Source: Bacteroidales bacterium
Lineage (GTDB): Bacteria; Bacteroidota; Bacteroidia; Bacteroidales; UBA932
NCBI GenBank assembly: GCA_017509375.1
Contig: JAFWPT010000412.1
Span: 1-7,503, forward strand
Direction of reading: 5' to 3'
DNA: 7,503 nucleotides
Within the stretch, counting starts at the first letter, position 1. The number at the start of each line of letters is the position of its first letter. The position numbers and the translations under genes were made by a program. Below the pieces are notes generated by a model. That model was given only the letters and a program-made list of their open reading frames with translations. It had not been told where the DNA came from and ran no database searches. Positions 4,906 through 7,503 of this stretch are shown here, one piece after another.

Positions 4906-4957
4906 TTTTGCAACTTTTCGCCAAGAATTCGCTCTTCCGTTGCAACTTTTCGCCCGG
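4878..4957 (-). promoter_or_regulatory. Three direct repeats in the leader of the ATPase gene
   Basis: The core CAACTTTTCGCC occurs at 4878-4889, 4911-4922 and 4943-4954; on the coding (minus) strand it reads GGCGAAAAGTTG. Copies are 33 and 32 bp apart, close to three helical turns. Copies 1 and 3 extend to CCGGGCGAAAAGTTG, and copies 2 and 3 to GTTGCAA. All three lie between the predicted transcription start (about 4958) and the start codon, so they can act as operators just downstream of the promoter or as repeated RNA elements in the leader. Confidence 0.7.
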
Positions 4958-4965
4958 ACGTTATG

Positions 4966-4997
4966 CAAAGATACTACAGGCTAAACAGTCAGACAAA
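4966..4997 (-). promoter_or_regulatory. Bacteroidota-type promoter of the ATPase gene
   Basis: On the minus strand TTTG (4994-4997) is followed after exactly 20 nt by TATCTTTG (4966-4973), a full match to the TTTG / TAnnTTTG primary-sigma promoter of this phylum. Transcription should begin near 4958-4960, giving the ATPase gene a leader of about 110 nt. Confidence 0.75.
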
Positions 4998-4999
4998 TC

Positions 5000-5017
5000 T
5001 TTGCAATGTTTGCAATG
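5000..5017. repeat. Tandem 9-bp repeat upstream of the ATPase promoter
   Basis: TTTGCAATG occurs twice back to back (5000-5008 and 5009-5017), immediately upstream of the -33 TTTG of the minus-strand promoter. Position and tandem form suit an activator or repressor site. It shares TTGCAA with the leader repeats. Confidence 0.5.
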
Positions 5018-5037
5018 ATTTGGATATGTCGATTGTT

Positions 5038-6501
5038 TTAATACACAGAGTGTTTTACGCAGTGGCGCTCCAGGACTTTCTGGTCTTCCACTACCTCGAA
5101 GCAATCTGTTCCGTCTGGAAGCGTTGCCCGATGGAAACGGTATGCCGGATTCCCCTTGATAGCTTTCTTGGCAGTTGCAAGAGCCTTTTCACCGGAATCA
5201 TAAGTAAAAACCAGGGCATCGTCTTTGGGCATAGACCTTCTGACCGGACTTGCTCCGGAATACTGTCTGCGAGCACGTGCAGGTGGTGCCTCAGTGGGCG
5301 GCGGGGGCGTTTCAACAGGCGTCACCTTCCGCTCATAAGCCAGCATCCTGGCATCTTCTGCTTGGGCACGCTGCTCGTCATACTGACGGTCCCATTTCCG
5401 GTAATACTCCAGCTTGGGGTCTTCGAAAAGGGACATCTGCTCATAGCTTTCATGCGTCAGCTTCGAAACGCCCAGCCCCACCTGCCGGATAGGCGTTATG
5501 CCATCCCAGATCTCCGTGAGCATACGCCTGGCCTCATTCAGTATGACGGCCGTGATGTCAGTGGGCTGCGACAACGAGGTCTGCTTCTGCTGCACCGTGA
5601 AATCCTTGTGCTTGATGAACATGGATACCGTGGATGCCCGGAAGTCATCCCTGCGGATGCGATGCGCCACGATGCAGGCCACGTTGAATAGTGCCCGGTC
5701 GATATCCTTGGGGTCTGTATAATCCTTGGAGAAAGTCCGCTCGGCGCTGTAACTCTTAGCCTCTGCCACCTCTGTTTCCACCGGCGAATCATCCCGACCG
5801 TTGGCGTTCTCATGAAGCTGAAGGGCGAACTTCTGGCCCACCAGGCGGGTCAACGATCCCATCCCCAGCTTGGCCAGGTCGCCGATGGTATGGATGCCGT
5901 AGGCTGTCAGGCGTTCCTCTGTCTTCTTTCCTACCCACAGCAGGTCACGCACGCCAAGCGGCCACATCTTTTCCTGCACTTCGTAATCCCAGAGGGTGTG
6001 TACTTTGTCCGGCTTCTCGAAGTCTGAGGCCATCTTAGCCAGCAGCTTGTTACTGCCGATGCCCACGTTTACCGTAAAGCCCAGCGAGTTCTTGACCTGG
6101 TCCTTGAGCCGAATGGCCATGGCCACGGCATTCTCCGGCGTGCAGCGCAGGCTCATATCGATGAAACACTCATCAATGGAGAACTGCTGCAATACTGGCG
6201 AATAAGAACGGCATATCGAGATAAACCCTTCCGAGCAGCGCTTATACCACTCCCAGTCGCCCCGGACCAGTACCAGGGACGGACAGGTACGCAGCGCCAT
6301 CGAAACCGGCTGCGCCGTCTTGATGCCCAGTTTCTTGGCTGGTATCGAGGCGGCCGTAATGATGCTCCTGCGGTCGTTGGGATCTCCCGATACAACTGAC
6401 GGCACCAAACGGATATCCGGTTTACCTTCCATCACAAGCTTAACCGCGCTCCAGCTAAGGAACGCGGAATTTACATCGATATGAAAGATGATACGGGGCA
6501 C
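5038..6501 (-). CDS. dinB: DNA polymerase IV-like Y-family polymerase (DinB)
   Basis: A 487-residue translesion polymerase that copies damaged DNA with low fidelity. The palm motif HIDVNSAF (7-14) supplies catalytic D9 and, by alignment with E. coli DinB, steric gate F14. SIDECFIDM (108-116) supplies D110 and E111. VNVGIGSNKLLAKMASDFEKPD (144-165) is the conserved finger/palm block. The thumb has a helix-hairpin-helix stretch around 184-211, and the little finger covers about 245-350. QMSLF (355-359) is the sliding-clamp binding motif, normally near the end of such proteins. Here another 128 residues follow: a charged stretch, a proline-rich linker (about 395-408) and a compact tail (about 425-487) that I do not recognise. 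The start is GTG (6499-6501), 3 nt after the upstream stop and preceded by GAGGAG. It is the last gene of the minus-strand operon. Confidence 0.9.
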   Translation of the reverse strand: MPRIIFHIDVNSAFLSWSAVKLVMEGKPDIRLVPSVVSGDPNDRRSIITAASIPAKKLGIKTAQPVSMALRTCPSLVLVRGDWEWYKRCSEGFISICRSYSPVLQQFSIDECFIDMSLRCTPENAVAMAIRLKDQVKNSLGFTVNVGIGSNKLLAKMASDFEKPDKVHTLWDYEVQEKMWPLGVRDLLWVGKKTEERLTAYGIHTIGDLAKLGMGSLTRLVGQKFALQLHENANGRDDSPVETEVAEAKSYSAERTFSKDYTDPKDIDRALFNVACIVAHRIRRDDFRASTVSMFIKHKDFTVQQKQTSLSQPTDITAVILNEARRMLTEIWDGITPIRQVGLGVSKLTHESYEQMSLFEDPKLEYYRKWDRQYDEQRAQAEDARMLAYERKVTPVETPPPPTEAPPARARRQYSGASPVRRSMPKDDALVFTYDSGEKALATAKKAIKGNPAYRFHRATLPDGTDCFEVVEDQKVLERHCVKHSVY

Positions 6502-6504
6502 AGA

Positions 6505-7269
6505 TTACTCCTCTTCCCCTTCGAGGGCAAACTCCCTCACGATGTCAAGAAAACGGTCTTCCACGTCTTCCACACGGTTCAGCAGATTGAAGAGGCCGTC
6601 TTCCGACAAGACGCCACGCGGCATATCCTTGGGGAGTTTCCCGGCTTCATCTGCCTCGAAGTCCTCCATCCACTGTTTGGAATCCATATAATGCCGTAGC
6701 AGTTCGATATCATATTGTAACTGCGTGTAACGGTCGATGCCTTGATTAAGAAGCTTCAGCATCGCGTCCACTTGCTTGGAGGCATCCTCCATTTTCTTGA
6801 CACGCTCCACCAGTCCTTCCGGCAATTCGTAAGAGCGAAGGTCCTCTTCCTCCATCTCGTCATCATCTTCCTCGTCCATCTCGTCGCCATACTTTTCCCT
6901 GAGCATCTTCATCCTACTGGTGAACAAGTAGCTGGTGACCTTTCCGAAGCCCAGGATCATCAGGCCCAAGATGGATGCGCCAAGTAGGAAGCCCGGCATC
7001 CAGGAACGGTCAATGAGCATCCCTATGATAAGGATGAGCACGGAAAGCAAGATGAGAACAAAACAGGCCAACCAGGAAATATGACGCGTGGATACGACCA
7101 GGCCCACAATCAGGCCGAGTGATAGCACAGCGCTCACGATGGCGCAGGAAATGAACAAAGGCTGGTTGTCGATATAATACCCCGTAATGGCAAAGGCCGA
7201 TGTGGCCGTTGTGACCAGTTGGAATATTTTGGCGATGTTGGCCAGGCGGGTTAGACGGTTCTTGTCCAT
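6505..7269 (-). CDS. Four-helix membrane protein with DUF4298 domain
   Basis: A 254-residue protein. The N-terminal half has four hydrophobic segments (about 14-30, 38-60, 65-86 and 92-110) with short loops and no cleavable signal peptide, so it should sit in the inner membrane. A basic patch (RMKMLREKYG, 119-128) is followed by an acidic linker (about 129-143, EEDDDEMEEED) and a helical cytosolic domain. The block from about 160 to 245, with WMEDFEADEAGKLP (200-213) and RGVLSEDGLFNLLN (218-231), matches the DUF4298 pattern; that family is usually a small stand-alone cytosolic protein of unknown function. Its TAA is 3 nt before the polymerase start and its ATG 6 nt after the stop of the preceding membrane gene, so the three are probably one transcript. 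Its function is unknown; damage response is suggested only by the polymerase next door. Confidence 0.75.
   Translation of the reverse strand: MDKNRLTRLANIAKIFQLVTTATSAFAITGYYIDNQPLFISCAIVSAVLSLGLIVGLVVSTRHISWLACFVLILLSVLILIIGMLIDRSWMPGFLLGASILGLMILGFGKVTSYLFTSRMKMLREKYGDEMDEEDDDEMEEEDLRSYELPEGLVERVKKMEDASKQVDAMLKLLNQGIDRYTQLQYDIELLRHYMDSKQWMEDFEADEAGKLPKDMPRGVLSEDGLFNLLNRVEDVEDRFLDIVREFALEGEEE
6508..6513 (-). promoter_or_regulatory. Shine-Dalgarno-like site for the polymerase GTG start
   Basis: GAGGAG on the minus strand lies 6 nt before the GTG of the polymerase gene and is itself the last two Glu codons of the membrane gene. Purine-rich sites are uncommon before genes in this phylum. Here the site supports the GTG start and suggests coupled translation. 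Confidence 0.5.
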
Positions 7270-7275
7270 AGAATT

Positions 7276-7503
7276 CTATAACAATAAAGTCATTAGTCCT
7301 GCAACCAGTGCTGCAGGAATTCCCAGGAGCATCCCGATGAGAGCCCCCTTAATGTGGAACCAGTAGTCGTGATAATCAGCCACCATATCTTCCGTCCCGG
7401 GAATTACAAAGTGCTTGTCATGGCAGAACCAGATGCAGTCCAGTACAATGGCGTCGAACCAGTTTACCACCACCCACAGGGCGTACGCGGTAAGGCATCC
7501 GCA
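7276..7503 (-). CDS. Small integral membrane protein, C-terminal part
   Basis: The frame is open to the right edge of the window and ends with TAG at 7276-7278, so about 75 residues of a longer protein are seen. A GTG at 7471-7473 could be a start but is within the first hydrophobic stretch, so the gene more likely begins outside. Two hydrophobic segments are visible: LTAYALWVVVNWFDAIVLDC, then ALIGMLLGIPAALVAGLMTLLL at the end. The loop between them contains WFCHDKHFVIPGTEDM and YHDYWFHIKG, rich in His, Asp and aromatic residues. I recall a PGTE(D/H)M motif from uncharacterised small membrane proteins but cannot name a function. It is the first visible gene of the polymerase operon. Confidence 0.55.
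   Translation of the reverse strand, partial: CGCLTAYALWVVVNWFDAIVLDCIWFCHDKHFVIPGTEDMVADYHDYWFHIKGALIGMLLGIPAALVAGLMTLLL

Noticed and set aside
4878..4957. CRISPR array
   Set aside because: Only three copies with a 12-17 nt conserved core and imperfect ends, in a gene leader, with no cas gene in the window.
4867..5691. Plus-strand open frame of 274 codons
   Set aside because: It runs through the ATPase leader repeats and promoter and then antisense to the polymerase, whose catalytic motifs are clear.

Overview
The window looks like a piece of a Bacteroidales (Bacteroidota) chromosome. The evidence is a type V (FimA/Mfa1-type) fimbrial operon ending in a FimB/Mfa2-family anchor lipoprotein, a very good Bacteroidota-type promoter (TTTG, 20 nt, TATCTTTG) at 4966-4997, and a DUF4143-type AAA ATPase of the form common in that phylum. 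By eye, the outer gene blocks are GC-richer than the middle (about 2500-5030), which suggests the middle is accessory DNA set between two older gene blocks. Genus cannot be fixed from this.

Left block (1-2460, + strand): the 3' end of one fimbrillin-like gene, a complete fimbrillin-like lipoprotein (274-1656) and a short FimB/Mfa2-like anchor lipoprotein (1653-2378), tightly coupled (4 nt gap, then an ATGA overlap) and closed by an intrinsic terminator with a GCGA tetraloop (2427-2457). Both complete genes encode the n-region of their signal peptide with a copy of a dispersed palindromic repeat of the CATTCTGAGCGGAGCGAAGA type.

Middle block (2460-5037): a GC-only 12-bp palindrome; an unrecognised 107-aa gene on the minus strand (2502-2825); a segment of about 256 bp bounded by imperfect terminal inverted repeats (2828-3083), possibly a miniature mobile element; then about 300 bp with a near-consensus plus-strand promoter, a long rod-like inverted repeat, an interleaved 12-bp inverted repeat, a 9-bp stem-loop and an intrinsic terminator (3459-3491). 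I interpret the last part as a candidate structured non-coding RNA. The 20-nt loop of its last stem-loop before the terminator is complementary to codons 10-17 of the 107-aa gene. Convergent with this RNA is a DUF4143-type AAA ATPase (3490-4848), whose promoter is followed by a leader carrying three direct repeats spaced 32-33 bp and two micro-ORFs.

Right block (5038-7503, minus strand): an apparent operon read right to left, with the C-terminal part of a small two-helix membrane protein (running off the window), a four-helix membrane protein with an acidic linker and a DUF4298 domain, and a DinB-like Y-family DNA polymerase with a 128-residue extension after its clamp-binding motif. Gaps are 6 and 3 nt, so these three are probably co-transcribed.

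The best candidates for undescribed biology are the structured RNA with its antisense-like loop (3205-3491), the repeat-bearing leader of the ATPase gene (4850-4957), and the capture of a dispersed repeat as lipoprotein signal-peptide code. All are sequence-based inferences; no homology search or folding program was run.
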